64,000 bases of DNA, from the NCBI GenBank assembly GCA_018333865.1, contig JAGXSE010000065.1, positions 174,794 through 238,793 on the forward strand, read 5' to 3'. Shown here one piece after another: positions 1 through 8,722 of this stretch. How positions within the stretch are numbered: the stretch's first letter is position 1; every line of letters begins with the position of its first letter. The position numbers and the translations under genes are program-made. The notes under the pieces are model-generated. The model worked only from the letters and a program-made list of their open reading frames with translations, was not told the origin of the DNA and searched no databases. This DNA is from Syntrophomonadaceae bacterium. GTDB taxonomy: Bacteria > Bacillota > PH28-bin88.

Positions 1-1
1 T

Positions 2-277
2 GCCAGAGAAGAGGGAATCAAGGTGGGGTTGTTCCGTCCAATCACCCTATGGCCTTTTCCGGAAAAAATCCTTCTGGAATCGTTATCAAAGGCAAAGAAG
101 CTTCTGGTTGTAGAAATGAGTGCCGGTCAGATGATTGAAGATGTCAGGCTGGCTGTTTGCGGCAGGTTGCCTGTCCATTTTTACGGTCGAACCGGGGGCA
201 TGTTGCCATCAGCCAAAGAAATTCTGTCCAAAATTAAAACGCTGGGAGGTGGGGCAAGTGGACGTAGTATTCGCTAG
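2..277 (+). CDS. korA: 2-oxoacid:ferredoxin oxidoreductase alpha subunit, C-terminal end
   Basis: This is the last 91 residues of a gene that begins left of the window. The fragment contains [14 protein letters not shown] followed by [16 protein letters not shown], the typical tail of the alpha subunit of multi-subunit 2-oxoacid:ferredoxin oxidoreductases (Kor/Vor type). The family oxidatively decarboxylates 2-oxoacids to acyl-CoA and reduces ferredoxin in the cytoplasm. Its reading frame overlaps the start of the beta-subunit gene by 20 bases, which suggests translational coupling. The substrate (2-oxoglutarate or branched-chain oxoacid) cannot be told from this fragment. Confidence 0.85.
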   Translation, partial: AREEGIKVGLFRPITLWPFPEKILLESLSKAKKLLVVEMSAGQMIEDVRLAVCGRLPVHFYGRTGGMLPSAKEILSKIKTLGGGASGRSIR

Positions 278-1001
278 GCCCACATCCATGACCAAACAGA
301 GGTTTCACTACTGCCCCGGTTGTACCCATGGCATTATCCACCGGCTGGTAGCTGAGGTTATCGATGAGATGGAAATCCGGGAAGACACCATTGGGGTTGC
401 CCCTGTCGGGTGTTCCGTCCTTCTATATAATTACCTGGACATTGATATGCAGGAGGCTGCCCATGGGAGAGCTCCGGCCCTGGCAACAGGCATCAAACGG
501 GTTTTGCCGGACAGGATGGTATTTACTTACCAGGGAGATGGGGATCTCGCCTCAATTGGGACAGCTGAAATCATTCATGCCGCTGCCAGGGGAGAGAACA
601 TTACTGCAGTCTTCGTTAATAACGCTATTTACGGCATGACTGGTGGGCAAATGGCACCAACCACCCTGGCTGGCCAGGCTACTACCACTTCTAAAACAGG
701 CAGAAATATTCAATCGGCTGGCTTCCCCATCCGCATGTCGGAAATGCTGGCCACTCTGGATGGAGCGGCTTACATCAGCAGGGTTTCAATACACAACCCG
801 GCTCATGTTATCAAAGCAAAAAAGGCACTTCGTAAGGCCTTTGAAACCCAGAAACGGGGGATTGGTTTTAGCATGGTGGAACTGCTTTCTACCTGTCCTA
901 CCAACTGGGGCCTGAAACCCACAGAGGCTTTAAAGTGGCTTGAAGAGAACATGATCCCTTACTATCCTCTTGGTGAATTTAAAATAAAGCAGGAGGTGTG
1001 A
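258..1001 (+). CDS. korB: 2-oxoacid:ferredoxin oxidoreductase beta (TPP) subunit
   Basis: This 247-residue protein is the thiamine-pyrophosphate-binding subunit. CPGC (residues 19-22) is the conserved N-terminal cysteine motif, GDGD (93-96) starts the TPP/Mg motif, and NN at 121-122 completes it, followed by [11 protein letters not shown]. An upstream ATG exists, but the GTG at 258 is preferred because GGAGGT lies 7 bases before it and homologues begin near here. It overlaps korA by 20 bases and is followed after 3 bases by the gamma subunit. The three genes form one operon of a ferredoxin-reducing oxidoreductase typical of strict anaerobes. Exact substrate is not determined. Confidence 0.9.
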   Translation: MDVVFARPTSMTKQRFHYCPGCTHGIIHRLVAEVIDEMEIREDTIGVAPVGCSVLLYNYLDIDMQEAAHGRAPALATGIKRVLPDRMVFTYQGDGDLASIGTAEIIHAAARGENITAVFVNNAIYGMTGGQMAPTTLAGQATTTSKTGRNIQSAGFPIRMSEMLATLDGAAYISRVSIHNPAHVIKAKKALRKAFETQKRGIGFSMVELLSTCPTNWGLKPTEALKWLEENMIPYYPLGEFKIKQEV

Positions 1002-1004
1002 TTC

Positions 1005-1562
1005 ATGCAACATGATGTAATTATTGCCGGTTTTGGCGGGCAAGGAGTTCTGTTGGCAGGCCAACTTCTGGCTTATGCCGGCTTGATGGAAAACAAAGAG
1101 GTGGCCTGGTTTCCATCCTATGGTCCTGAAATGCGGGGAGGAACAGCCAATTGCACAGTAATTGTATCCCCAAGGAAAATCAGTTCGCCTGTGGTGGAAG
1201 AACCAAGTGCGGCATTGGTGTTAAACCTGCCTTCCATGCTAAAGTTTGAACCAATAATCAGACCTGGCGGGTTCCTGTTGATAAACTCCAGTCTGGTTGA
1301 GCGACAGCCGGGAAGAAAAGACATTTATGCCTATCTGGTGCCTGCTAATGAAATTGCCCAGAATTTGGGTCATATCAAGGTTGCAAATATGGTTTTGCTG
1401 GGAGCCTATTTGGAACTCACAGGAGCAGTATCCATGTCCAGCATGCTGAAGGCATTGGAGAAGACCCTTCCTGAACATCGACAATACCTCTTGCCTGTAA
1501 ACCAAAAAGCCATGGAGATGGGGGCTCAGGCTGTCAGAAGAGTTTCTGCGATCGGTGCCTGA
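1005..1562 (+). CDS. korC: 2-oxoacid:ferredoxin oxidoreductase gamma subunit
   Basis: The 185-residue protein opens with a GFGGQGV nucleotide-binding-like loop (residues 9-15) and carries YGPEMRGGTANC, both characteristic of the pyruvate/2-oxoacid ferredoxin oxidoreductase gamma domain. The ATG is preceded by AGGAGGTG. It is the last gene of the operon: a strong hairpin with a T-rich tail (1617-1648) follows. As a separate gamma subunit it fits the four-subunit architecture (a small ferredoxin subunit is expected upstream of the window). Confidence 0.9.
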   Translation: MQHDVIIAGFGGQGVLLAGQLLAYAGLMENKEVAWFPSYGPEMRGGTANCTVIVSPRKISSPVVEEPSAALVLNLPSMLKFEPIIRPGGFLLINSSLVERQPGRKDIYAYLVPANEIAQNLGHIKVANMVLLGAYLELTGAVSMSSMLKALEKTLPEHRQYLLPVNQKAMEMGAQAVRRVSAIGA

Positions 1563-1616
1563 AACCAGAACTAACTATGTTCATTATTCTACCCTCATAT
1601 ATTTTCTTCCCTTTTT

Positions 1617-1648
1617 ACGCCTGCGTACTGTCGCAGGCGTCTTTCTTT
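1617..1648 (+). terminator. intrinsic terminator of the kor operon
   Basis: A perfect 9-bp stem ACGCCTGCG / CGCAGGCGT (1617-1625 and 1632-1640) with a 6-base loop is followed by CTTTCTTT. It separates the oxidoreductase operon from the priA promoter. Confidence 0.8.
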
Positions 1649-1682
1649 GGCGGGGGAATTGCTTTTCCCCAATACTGATTTC

Positions 1683-1691
1683 TGGTATAAT
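1683..1691 (+). promoter_or_regulatory. extended -10 promoter for priA
   Basis: TGGTATAAT is a consensus extended -10 (TGn plus TATAAT). No good -35 box lies 17 bases upstream, which the TGn motif can compensate. Transcription would begin near 1698, just before the Shine-Dalgarno site of priA. This excludes the ATG at 1690 as the start codon. Confidence 0.6.
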
Positions 1692-1716
1692 GGTGGAAAT
1701 AAAGGGGGGGACCTTT

Positions 1717-4191
1717 TTGTCAGGCGCAGAAAAAGCCTATGCCAGTGTTGTGATTGACCACAACAATCTCAAATTTAACCGTTTTTATGACTACCTGGTC
1801 CCGACAGGCCTGCGGCCGTTCGTTGAAGTGGGCTCAAGGGTATTGGTCCCCTTCGGTTCTCGTTTGCTGGAAGGTTATATTGTTGATCTGCCAGAAATAC
1901 CGGGGACAAGTAAGGTATTAAAAGAGATCAATCAGATGATTGATAAAAACCCTTTGTTAAACAAGGAGAGCATCGAACTGGCCAGGTGGATGAGCGATAC
2001 CTATCTTTGCTCTATGGCTGCAGCTCTCCGTTGCCAGATCCCTCCCAGTCCCCGGGGCCGCAAACAGTTAATCTGGCAGTGGACAGCCAGAGAAGATGCT
2101 GCCACAAAGGGTCTATTGGAGCATATCAAAGAACTGGACCCTGCTGCGGGCGACATGGCCAATTACCTGCAGCAAAGGGAATCGGTCGCAGAAGGGGTTT
2201 TAAAACGACGGTTTGGCATGAGTGCCTGGCAGTCGCTGGTGAACCTGCTTTTAGCCCACGGGCTGGTTAAAAGATCTATAAAAATGGGTCAACCCCGGGT
2301 TAGTGCTAAACCTTTAAAGGTCATTCTAACCTGCGATAGTCTGGTAGCACTTGCTGCATCAGAGGAGATGCGAAAAAAGGCGCCCCGCTTGGCCGATGCC
2401 CTGTCTCTTATGGCTGAATTAACCTCCTGCTGGTTAGATGATCTGGCAGATGCGGGGATTGCCCGCCGGCAAGTAGATATTTTAGTAGAAAAGGGTTGGC
2501 TTAAGCTAGAAGAAGCTTTGGAAATGCCGTCGATGGATCCGGAAGCCGCCTGTAGTGGAGAAACTGTACTTAACGAAGCTCAGGAGGCAGCTTTAACCCA
2601 GATTCTTTCTCAGTTGAATAAAAAGGAACCTGGTACTTTTTTGCTTCATGGGGTTACCGGTAGCGGCAAAACCGAGGTATACCTGGAGGCTATTCAAAGA
2701 GTCCTGCATGACGGGCGCCAGGCGATTGTGCTGGTGCCGGAAATTGCCCTAACCCCTCAGACATTGGCACGTTTTCAAATACGCTTTCCCGGCTTAGTCG
2801 GGTTATTGCATAGCGGCATGACCACCAGGGAAAGGCTTGATTCATGGTTAAAAATAAAAAACGGAGATACTAGGGTAGTGGTGGGGACCAGGTCAGCTGT
2901 TTTTGCCCCTTGCGCTAACCTGGGCCTGATTGTTTTGGATGAGGAGCATGAAACCTCTTACAAACAGGATGTGAACCCAAGGTATCATGCCAGGGAGGTA
3001 GCTCAAGCCCGGGCGAAAGGTCAGCAAGCACTTGTGCTACTTGCCAGCGCTACTCCGTCCCTGGAGACCTACTTGAATTGCGAAAACCAAAAGTACCAGC
3101 TTGCAATTATTCAGAACAGGCCCTGGGACAGAACAATGCCGGCAGTAAAGGTAATTGACCTGCGGGAGGAAATAAAGTCTGGCAATCACAGCGTTTTCAG
3201 CAGGGAGCTGCAGGCTGCTATTGCCAGGCGGCTATTGCAGGGGCAACAGGTGATTCTGTTTCTTAATCGCCGTGGATACGCTGGTTTTGTCTCCTGCAGG
3301 GAGTGTGGATTTGTCCTGAGATGCCCACATTGCGATGTTTCTCTGGTTGCTCATCAAGCTGGCACCCAACTCAGCTGCCATTACTGCAGTTTCCAAAGAG
3401 ACATGCCTTCTCGCTGCCCAGAGTGCAGGAGTGAGCGCATCAGGGCTTTTGGACTAGGTACCGAAAGGGTTGAAAAAGAAGCTTTTGCCCTTTTCCCCAC
3501 AGCCAGATTGCTGCGGCTGGACACGGACACGACTAAAACCCGGGGAGCGCACCAAAGCATAGTGCAGCAGTTTGCCCGTCATGAAGCCGATATTCTGGTG
3601 GGAACCCAAATGGTGGCCAAGGGTTTGGATTTTCCCCTGGTCACTCTGGTAGGGGTAATTTCAGCGGATACAACCCTGAACCTGCCTGATTTCCGGGCTG
3701 CGGAAAGGACTTTCCAACTGCTCTTGCAGGTATCTGGCCGGTCAGGCAGAGGCAACAGAGAAGGAGAGGTTATTGTCCAAACCTTTTCTCCCCACCACCC
3801 TAGCATTAAAGCAGCCGCCAGCCATAATTACCTGGCTTTTTTCCGCTACGAGTCGGAACAGCGGCGGAAATACCTTTACCCTCCCTTTGCCAGCATCATC
3901 AGACTGCTGTTGACAGGTCTTCAGGAGGAACAACTGATGACAGCTGCCCAAAGAATGTATAGACTGTTAGTAGACGTAAATCGGGAAAGAATGGACATTG
4001 ATATCCTTGGTCCCTCTCCGGCCACTATTGCTCGCTTAAAAAATTACTATAGATGGCAAATTATTGTTAAGGGCACCAGTCTTGAAACTATTAGAGAGCT
4101 TGTCAGAAAAGCAGTAACAGCGTTCTTGGATACTTCTGCCGTAAAAGGGGTATCAGTGGGGGTTGAAGTTGAACCATATAGCATGTTCTGA
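1717..4191 (+). CDS. priA: primosomal protein N' (replication restart helicase PriA)
   Basis: This 824-residue superfamily 2 helicase reloads the replisome at stalled forks. The N-terminal DNA-binding region is followed by Walker A GVTGSGKT (about 312-319), the DEEH box (about 408-411), and a zinc-binding insert with paired cysteines (CREC, CPHC, CHYC, CPEC; about 527-570). A C-terminal helicase domain has QVSGRSGRG. The reading frame is open further upstream, but the TTG at 1717 is chosen because GGGGGG lies 6 bases before it and the promoter -10 box sits upstream. It heads the priA-def-fmt cluster, as in many Firmicutes. Confidence 0.95.
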   Translation: MSGAEKAYASVVIDHNNLKFNRFYDYLVPTGLRPFVEVGSRVLVPFGSRLLEGYIVDLPEIPGTSKVLKEINQMIDKNPLLNKESIELARWMSDTYLCSMAAALRCQIPPSPRGRKQLIWQWTAREDAATKGLLEHIKELDPAAGDMANYLQQRESVAEGVLKRRFGMSAWQSLVNLLLAHGLVKRSIKMGQPRVSAKPLKVILTCDSLVALAASEEMRKKAPRLADALSLMAELTSCWLDDLADAGIARRQVDILVEKGWLKLEEALEMPSMDPEAACSGETVLNEAQEAALTQILSQLNKKEPGTFLLHGVTGSGKTEVYLEAIQRVLHDGRQAIVLVPEIALTPQTLARFQIRFPGLVGLLHSGMTTRERLDSWLKIKNGDTRVVVGTRSAVFAPCANLGLIVLDEEHETSYKQDVNPRYHAREVAQARAKGQQALVLLASATPSLETYLNCENQKYQLAIIQNRPWDRTMPAVKVIDLREEIKSGNHSVFSRELQAAIARRLLQGQQVILFLNRRGYAGFVSCRECGFVLRCPHCDVSLVAHQAGTQLSCHYCSFQRDMPSRCPECRSERIRAFGLGTERVEKEAFALFPTARLLRLDTDTTKTRGAHQSIVQQFARHEADILVGTQMVAKGLDFPLVTLVGVISADTTLNLPDFRAAERTFQLLLQVSGRSGRGNREGEVIVQTFSPHHPSIKAAASHNYLAFFRYESEQRRKYLYPPFASIIRLLLTGLQEEQLMTAAQRMYRLLVDVNRERMDIDILGPSPATIARLKNYYRWQIIVKGTSLETIRELVRKAVTAFLDTSAVKGVSVGVEVEPYSMF

Positions 4192-4238
4192 TAAATTGGA
4201 GCTAAACAAAAAGCTATAGAGTGTCAAGGAGGAAGAGG

Positions 4239-4712
4239 ATGGCGGTTTATAGTATTGTTAAGGTCGGCGACCCTATTTTGCGGGAACAGGCAAAACCGGT
4301 GAAAGGGGCTTCCATCTCGTTAAATCGGCTCTTGCAGAACATGGCGGACACCATGTATGAGGCAAAAGGAGTAGGCCTGGCTGCCCCCCAAATTGGGATA
4401 TCCAAAAGAATAATTGTGATTGATGTGGGTGAAGGTCTCCTGGAGATAATAAACCCGGAGGTTTTAGAGGCAAAGGGAGAAGAAACAGAAACTGAGGGTT
4501 GTCTCAGTGTTCCGGGGGTCATCGGCAAAGTAGCGCGGTATTCCGTTATGCGGGTAAAAGGTCGTGACCGCAATTGGCAGGTGGTTGAGATAACGGCTCA
4601 AGGTCTTTTAGCCAGGGCTCTTCAGCATGAGATTGACCACCTTGACGGCGTCCTGTTTATTGACAAGGCCGATAATCTGGAGCAGACCGTAGAAGATGCC
4701 CTGGAGGAATAA
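4239..4712 (+). CDS. def: peptide deformylase
   Basis: This 157-residue metal-dependent hydrolase removes the formyl group from nascent protein N-termini. All three family motifs are present: [10 protein letters not shown] (44-53), EGCLS with metal ligand Cys88, and QHEIDH with ligands His130 and His134 around catalytic Glu131. The ATG at 4239 follows AAGGAGG by 5 bases; a GTG 18 bases upstream lies before that ribosome site and is rejected. It neighbours fmt, so enzymes adding and removing the formyl group are co-transcribed. Confidence 0.96.
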   Translation: MAVYSIVKVGDPILREQAKPVKGASISLNRLLQNMADTMYEAKGVGLAAPQIGISKRIIVIDVGEGLLEIINPEVLEAKGEETETEGCLSVPGVIGKVARYSVMRVKGRDRNWQVVEITAQGLLARALQHEIDHLDGVLFIDKADNLEQTVEDALEE

Positions 4713-4730
4713 CAGGACGGTGAACTAGAG

Positions 4731-5696
4731 ATGCGCTTAGTATTTATGGGGACACCCGAATTTGCAGTGCCAAGTCTAAATACCCTGGCTGCCTATTGCC
4801 AGGTGATAGCAGTAGTTACCCAGCCTGATAAACCTAAAGGCCGGCGCCAGAAAATTGTTAGCCCTCCGGTGAAAAATCATGCATTGGCTCTCGGCTTGCC
4901 TGTTCTTCAGCCCTTAAAGGTGAAAGAACCAGGATTCATGCAACAGTTAACTGAACTGCAGCCAGACCTGATCATAACGGCTGCTTTTGGTCAGATTCTG
5001 CCTGGGGAAATGCTGGTCATTCCACCTTTTGGTTCTGTTAATCTGCATGCTTCTTTGCTCCCCATGTACCGGGGAGCGGCACCGATACACCGGTCGGTAA
5101 TGAACGGTGATGCGGTTACAGGAGTAACCACTATGTATATGACTGAACAGCTGGATGCCGGTGACATTATCCTGCAAGCAGCACTGCCGGTGATGCCTGA
5201 GGAGAACACAGGGCAGGTTCATGATACCCTCGCGGTTTTAGGTGCCAGGCTCCTGGCGGATACAGTCCGTCTAATCGCCAGTGGTCAAGCCCCCCGGCGA
5301 GCACAGGAACAGGACCGGGTTTCCTATGCTCCCATCCTTAAGCGAGTTGATGAGATTATTTGCTGGGACAAGCCGGCCGGGATGGTGGTAAACCAGATCA
5401 GGGGCTTAAACCCCTGGCCTGGGGCTTGCACTACTTGGGATGGCAAAGAAATTAAGATCTCCAGGGCCGCCCTGGCTGAACACAGGTTGGGCACAGGCCG
5501 CTTTGAGGGGCAACCGGGGCAGGTTGCAGATGTGGTTAGAAACCAGGGATTTGTGGTAATAGCTGGCGATGGCAGGGGTGTTATGGTCCTGGAGGTTCAG
5601 CCTCAGGGTAAAGGACGGATGACAGCCGCTGAATTTGTAAACGGCTATCCCCTGGCAGCGGGAAGCCTTTTAGGAGGTGCTTGCCATAATAGTTAA
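4731..5696 (+). CDS. fmt: methionyl-tRNA formyltransferase
   Basis: The 321-residue enzyme transfers the formyl group from 10-formyl-tetrahydrofolate to initiator Met-tRNA. It begins MRLVFMGTPEFAVPSL, the standard family N-terminus, and contains HASLLPMYRGAAPIHR (from about residue 106) with the catalytic His and the SLLP formyl-folate loop. A C-terminal OB-like domain (about 205 onward) binds tRNA. It lies 18 bases after def. The gene end overlaps the ribosome-binding site and possible start of the DUF116 gene, so the next gene is probably translationally coupled. Confidence 0.96.
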   Translation: MRLVFMGTPEFAVPSLNTLAAYCQVIAVVTQPDKPKGRRQKIVSPPVKNHALALGLPVLQPLKVKEPGFMQQLTELQPDLIITAAFGQILPGEMLVIPPFGSVNLHASLLPMYRGAAPIHRSVMNGDAVTGVTTMYMTEQLDAGDIILQAALPVMPEENTGQVHDTLAVLGARLLADTVRLIASGQAPRRAQEQDRVSYAPILKRVDEIICWDKPAGMVVNQIRGLNPWPGACTTWDGKEIKISRAALAEHRLGTGRFEGQPGQVADVVRNQGFVVIAGDGRGVMVLEVQPQGKGRMTAAEFVNGYPLAAGSLLGGACHNS

Positions 5697-6474
5697 AAAA
5701 CGCCTGTTTGTTGGCCTACTGGCTTTCAGCCTGGCTGCAATTTTGGGGATGGGGACATTGGGGTGGTTTTTAACGGTTAATCGGGACCAAACCTGGAACC
5801 GTATAGCCTTAAGCATCCTTGGAGGGTCAATATTAGTGTTGCTGGCAGTGGTCAGCATTGGCGTGCTGGGGCTGATTCTCACTCTGTGGCGGGCGAAGGC
5901 GTACCCAAATCTGCAGAATACCGTGCTCCTGGCAACAAACATTTTGTTCCCGGTTGCTTTGGGGTTGGGGCAAATGATTGGCATCGATAAGGACCGGATC
6001 AAGCATTCATTTGTCGAAGTTAATAATTACCTGGTTAAGGTGCGGGATGTCCTGGCTAAACCTGCCCAGGTGCTGATTTTAGCTCCTCACTGCCTGCAGC
6101 ATGTGGATTGCCAACGAAAAATCACCATGGATGTCCGAAATTGCGCCAGATGCGGCAGATGTCCCATTGATGATCTGTTAGTGATCGCTGAAAACTACGG
6201 GGTAAGCATGGTGGTTGTAACCGGCGGCACCTTGGCCAGAAAATTTGTTTCGCAAGCAAAGCCCAGGGCTATTGTGGCAATTGCCTGTGAGCGGGATTTG
6301 ACCAGCGGGATTCAGGATACCAACCCGTTGCCAGTCCTGGGTGTGCTCAACATCCGGCCTGAAGGACCTTGTTTTAATACCGGAGTAAACCTTGCCAAAG
6401 TAGAAGATTCCCTGCGCTTTTTTCTGCGCAGCGATATCAAGGTAACAAGGGGACAAGCAGCAGGTTTACAATGA
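5677..6474 (+). CDS. DUF116 family membrane-anchored cysteine-rich protein
   Basis: This protein of up to 265 residues has two N-terminal hydrophobic segments (residues 8-30 and about 45-70) and a soluble C-terminal domain with a cysteine cluster: APHCLQHVDC, then NCARCGRC, then a lone ACERD and GPCFNTGV. This matches the DUF116 family often found next to fmt in Clostridia; its function is unknown, and the cysteines suggest a metal or Fe-S site (inference). The start is uncertain: GTG 5677 overlaps the only Shine-Dalgarno sequence (GGAGG, 5673-5677), while the well-spaced codons are ATA (5686, 5689). Confidence 0.75.
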   Translation: MLAIIVKKRLFVGLLAFSLAAILGMGTLGWFLTVNRDQTWNRIALSILGGSILVLLAVVSIGVLGLILTLWRAKAYPNLQNTVLLATNILFPVALGLGQMIGIDKDRIKHSFVEVNNYLVKVRDVLAKPAQVLILAPHCLQHVDCQRKITMDVRNCARCGRCPIDDLLVIAENYGVSMVVVTGGTLARKFVSQAKPRAIVAIACERDLTSGIQDTNPLPVLGVLNIRPEGPCFNTGVNLAKVEDSLRFFLRSDIKVTRGQAAGLQ

Positions 6475-6493
6475 TGGATTATTTGTGTATAAT
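6465..6493 (+). promoter_or_regulatory. sigma-A-type promoter for the zinc metallopeptidase gene
   Basis: TTTACA (6465-6470), a 17-base spacer and a perfect TATAAT (6488-6493) lie just across the end of the DUF116 gene and upstream of the metallopeptidase start at 6539. Confidence 0.75.
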
Positions 6494-6538
6494 TCAATTT
6501 AGCAATCAAAAATAATTACTAAAGGAGGGAGTGCCGAC

Positions 6539-7234
6539 ATGTTTTTCTGGGATCCTACCATGATCCTGCTAATCCCAGCTTTAATCATCTCGCTATGGGC
6601 TCAAGCCAAGGTGCAGTCGACATTCCACAAATACCTGCGGGTCCCTGCCGTCTCCAGGTTATCAGGTGCAGCAGTTGCGCGTAACCTCTTGAATGGGAAC
6701 GGGGCAGGCCATGTCAAGGTTGAAATGACTTCCGGTCACCTATCGGATCATTATGACCCCAGGACCAGGACCATCAGATTATCGCCGGAGGTATTCCAAG
6801 GCAGTTCCTTGGCCGCCTTGGGTGTCGCCGCCCATGAAGCAGGTCACGCACTGCAGCATGAGCACGGTTATTTTCCGTTAGAACTGCGCAACAATTTTGC
6901 TCCGGTTGCCCAATTTGGTTCAAACCTGGCCTTTCCAATATTGTTTATCGGCCTGATTTTGGGTTATACTAACTTTGCTATTTGGGGTGTTTATCTGTTT
7001 GCCGCAGTAGTGTTGTTCCAGATTATCACCTTGCCGGTCGAATTTAATGCCAGCCAGCGGGCCATTGCTTTGCTGGAAAGCGGAGGATATCTGGCTAAGA
7101 ACGAAGTGCAGCCGACTAAGCGAGTGCTTGATGCAGCTGCTTTGACTTATGTGGCTGCGGCCATCACTGCAGTGTTGACTCTGCTCCGCTTTATGTTATT
7201 AACCCGGTTCTTTGGTGGCGACGATAGAAATTGA
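6539..7234 (+). CDS. YugP-like integral-membrane zinc metallopeptidase
   Basis: This 231-residue protein has an N-terminal membrane helix (about 7-21), a cytoplasmic-type metallopeptidase segment with HEAGHALQH (His99, Glu100 and His103 as predicted zinc ligands and base) and two or three further hydrophobic helices (about 125-165 and 195-220). The composition matches the neutral zinc metallopeptidase family typified by B. subtilis YugP, whose substrates are not established. It stands alone between its own promoter and an intrinsic terminator. The ATG follows AAAGGAGGGAG by a good distance. Confidence 0.85.
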   Translation: MFFWDPTMILLIPALIISLWAQAKVQSTFHKYLRVPAVSRLSGAAVARNLLNGNGAGHVKVEMTSGHLSDHYDPRTRTIRLSPEVFQGSSLAALGVAAHEAGHALQHEHGYFPLELRNNFAPVAQFGSNLAFPILFIGLILGYTNFAIWGVYLFAAVVLFQIITLPVEFNASQRAIALLESGGYLAKNEVQPTKRVLDAAALTYVAAAITAVLTLLRFMLLTRFFGGDDRN

Positions 7235-7255
7235 CAGTAAAAAACAGCAACCAAG

Positions 7256-7283
7256 AGGCAGGGCAATCCTGCCTTTTGTTTGT
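7256..7283 (+). terminator. intrinsic terminator after the metallopeptidase gene
   Basis: AGGCAGG / CCTGCCT (7256-7262, 7268-7274) with a 5-base loop is followed by TTTGTTTGT. It ends the single-gene unit before rsmB. Confidence 0.8.
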
Positions 7284-7302
7284 GTTAATCCGGAGGGTTT
7301 AA

Positions 7303-8688
7303 ATGGTTAGGCGGGAAAGTAAGGCGACTGGCGCCAGGGAAACCGCTTTGCAGATTTTGCATGAAATTGACCAGGGCGAGGCTTACGCCAATATTGCCTT
7401 GAAGCGGCTGCTGGATGCCAGGGAATGGACAAAGCTGGACCGGGCTTTCATTACTGAGCTCATCTATGGTGTGGTACGAAATCAGAAGACCCTGGATTGG
7501 GTTTTGGAACAACAGACCAGGCGGCCTCTGGCGAAAACCACTGCCTGGGTGCGCAATATATTGCGAATGGCTGCATACCAGATTCTCTTTATGGACAAGG
7601 TGCCTCCTCCGGCTGCCACTCACCAGGCGGTGGAATTGGCAAAAAAATACGGCCATGCTGGTATTGCAGGTTTTGTGAACGGAGTCTTGCGGCAACTGAT
7701 CCGGGAACGGGAAAAACTTGAGTATCCTGACCTGGTTCGAGAGCCAGTGCGACATATCAGCATCAAGTATTCTCATCCTGATTGGCTGGTGGAACGCTGG
7801 CTTAAACGATATGGAACTGAAGGTACCATTGCCTTATGCCAGGTTGATAATCAGCCTGCACCGGTAACTATACGGACAAATACCCTTAAAACCTCCCGCG
7901 ATGGCCTGATTGAAGTACTGGCAGGGGAAGGGGTAAAAGCAGAGCCAGGTTGCCTTACAACCGAAAGCATCCGGATCAACGGATTGGATCATATCGATGG
8001 TTTGCCTTCCTTCGCGGCAGGTCTTTTTCTGGTGCAGGATGAGGCTGCTCAATTGGTTAGCCATGTCTTGAATCCCAAGCCAGAGCAGTTTGTCCTGGAT
8101 GCCTGTGCTGCTCCCGGCACTAAGACAACCCACCTGGCACAATTAATGCAAAACAAAGGGCAAATATTGGCCTGGGATATCCATCCCCATAAAATAGCTT
8201 TAATTGAGGAAAACTGCCGCCGTTTGGGTATTAGCATTGTCACCGCAAAAGAGGGGGATGCCCGGAGATTACCGCATGATCTCCTTGGCAAGGTGGACGC
8301 CATGCTTTTGGACGCCCCTTGTTCCGGTACTGGAGTTTTACGCCGCCGGCCAGATTCCCGTTGGCGCAAAACACCCGAGACCATCTTCTCCCTGCAAAAA
8401 CTGCAGCGAGAAATCATGAGCGGCGCACTGCCTCTTCTAAAGCCAGGTGGGGTTTTGGTTTACAGTACCTGTTCAATTGAAGCGGAGGAAAACCTTGAAA
8501 ATATCCGTTGGGCACTGCAGCACTTCCCCGGGCTAGAGCTGGATCCTCTTCCTCCTTTTCTACCAGAAACAATTTTCCGGCAGGAAGACCTGGATACAGC
8601 CGCCAAGGGTTACCTGCAGCTTTTGCCTCATATTCACGGGACCGATGGTTTCTTTATAGCCAGAATGCAAAAGAGTTTGACCAGTTAA
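7303..8688 (+). CDS. rsmB: 16S rRNA (cytosine-5)-methyltransferase RsmB (Sun)
   Basis: This 461-residue enzyme methylates a cytosine of 16S rRNA (position 967 in E. coli numbering) using SAM. An N-terminal NusB-like RNA-binding region (about 1-140) precedes the methyltransferase domain, which has DACAAPGTKTTHLA, the DAPCSGTG motif with Cys340, and YSTCS with Cys390; the two cysteines are the catalytic and product-release residues of the family. The ATG lies 5-10 bases after GGAGGG. It is followed by rlmN, so two rRNA methyltransferases are adjacent, as in other Firmicutes. Confidence 0.95.
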   Translation: MVRRESKATGARETALQILHEIDQGEAYANIALKRLLDAREWTKLDRAFITELIYGVVRNQKTLDWVLEQQTRRPLAKTTAWVRNILRMAAYQILFMDKVPPPAATHQAVELAKKYGHAGIAGFVNGVLRQLIREREKLEYPDLVREPVRHISIKYSHPDWLVERWLKRYGTEGTIALCQVDNQPAPVTIRTNTLKTSRDGLIEVLAGEGVKAEPGCLTTESIRINGLDHIDGLPSFAAGLFLVQDEAAQLVSHVLNPKPEQFVLDACAAPGTKTTHLAQLMQNKGQILAWDIHPHKIALIEENCRRLGISIVTAKEGDARRLPHDLLGKVDAMLLDAPCSGTGVLRRRPDSRWRKTPETIFSLQKLQREIMSGALPLLKPGGVLVYSTCSIEAEENLENIRWALQHFPGLELDPLPPFLPETIFRQEDLDTAAKGYLQLLPHIHGTDGFFIARMQKSLTS

Positions 8689-8722
8689 GACCCTTGAAAG
8701 GAGACAACATCCAATCTGAGAT

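Noticed and set aside
1555-1716. N-terminal extension of PriA reaching back into korC
   Set aside because: The extension crosses a terminator and an extended -10 promoter, has no homologue-like sequence, and the TTG at 1717 has a proper ribosome site.
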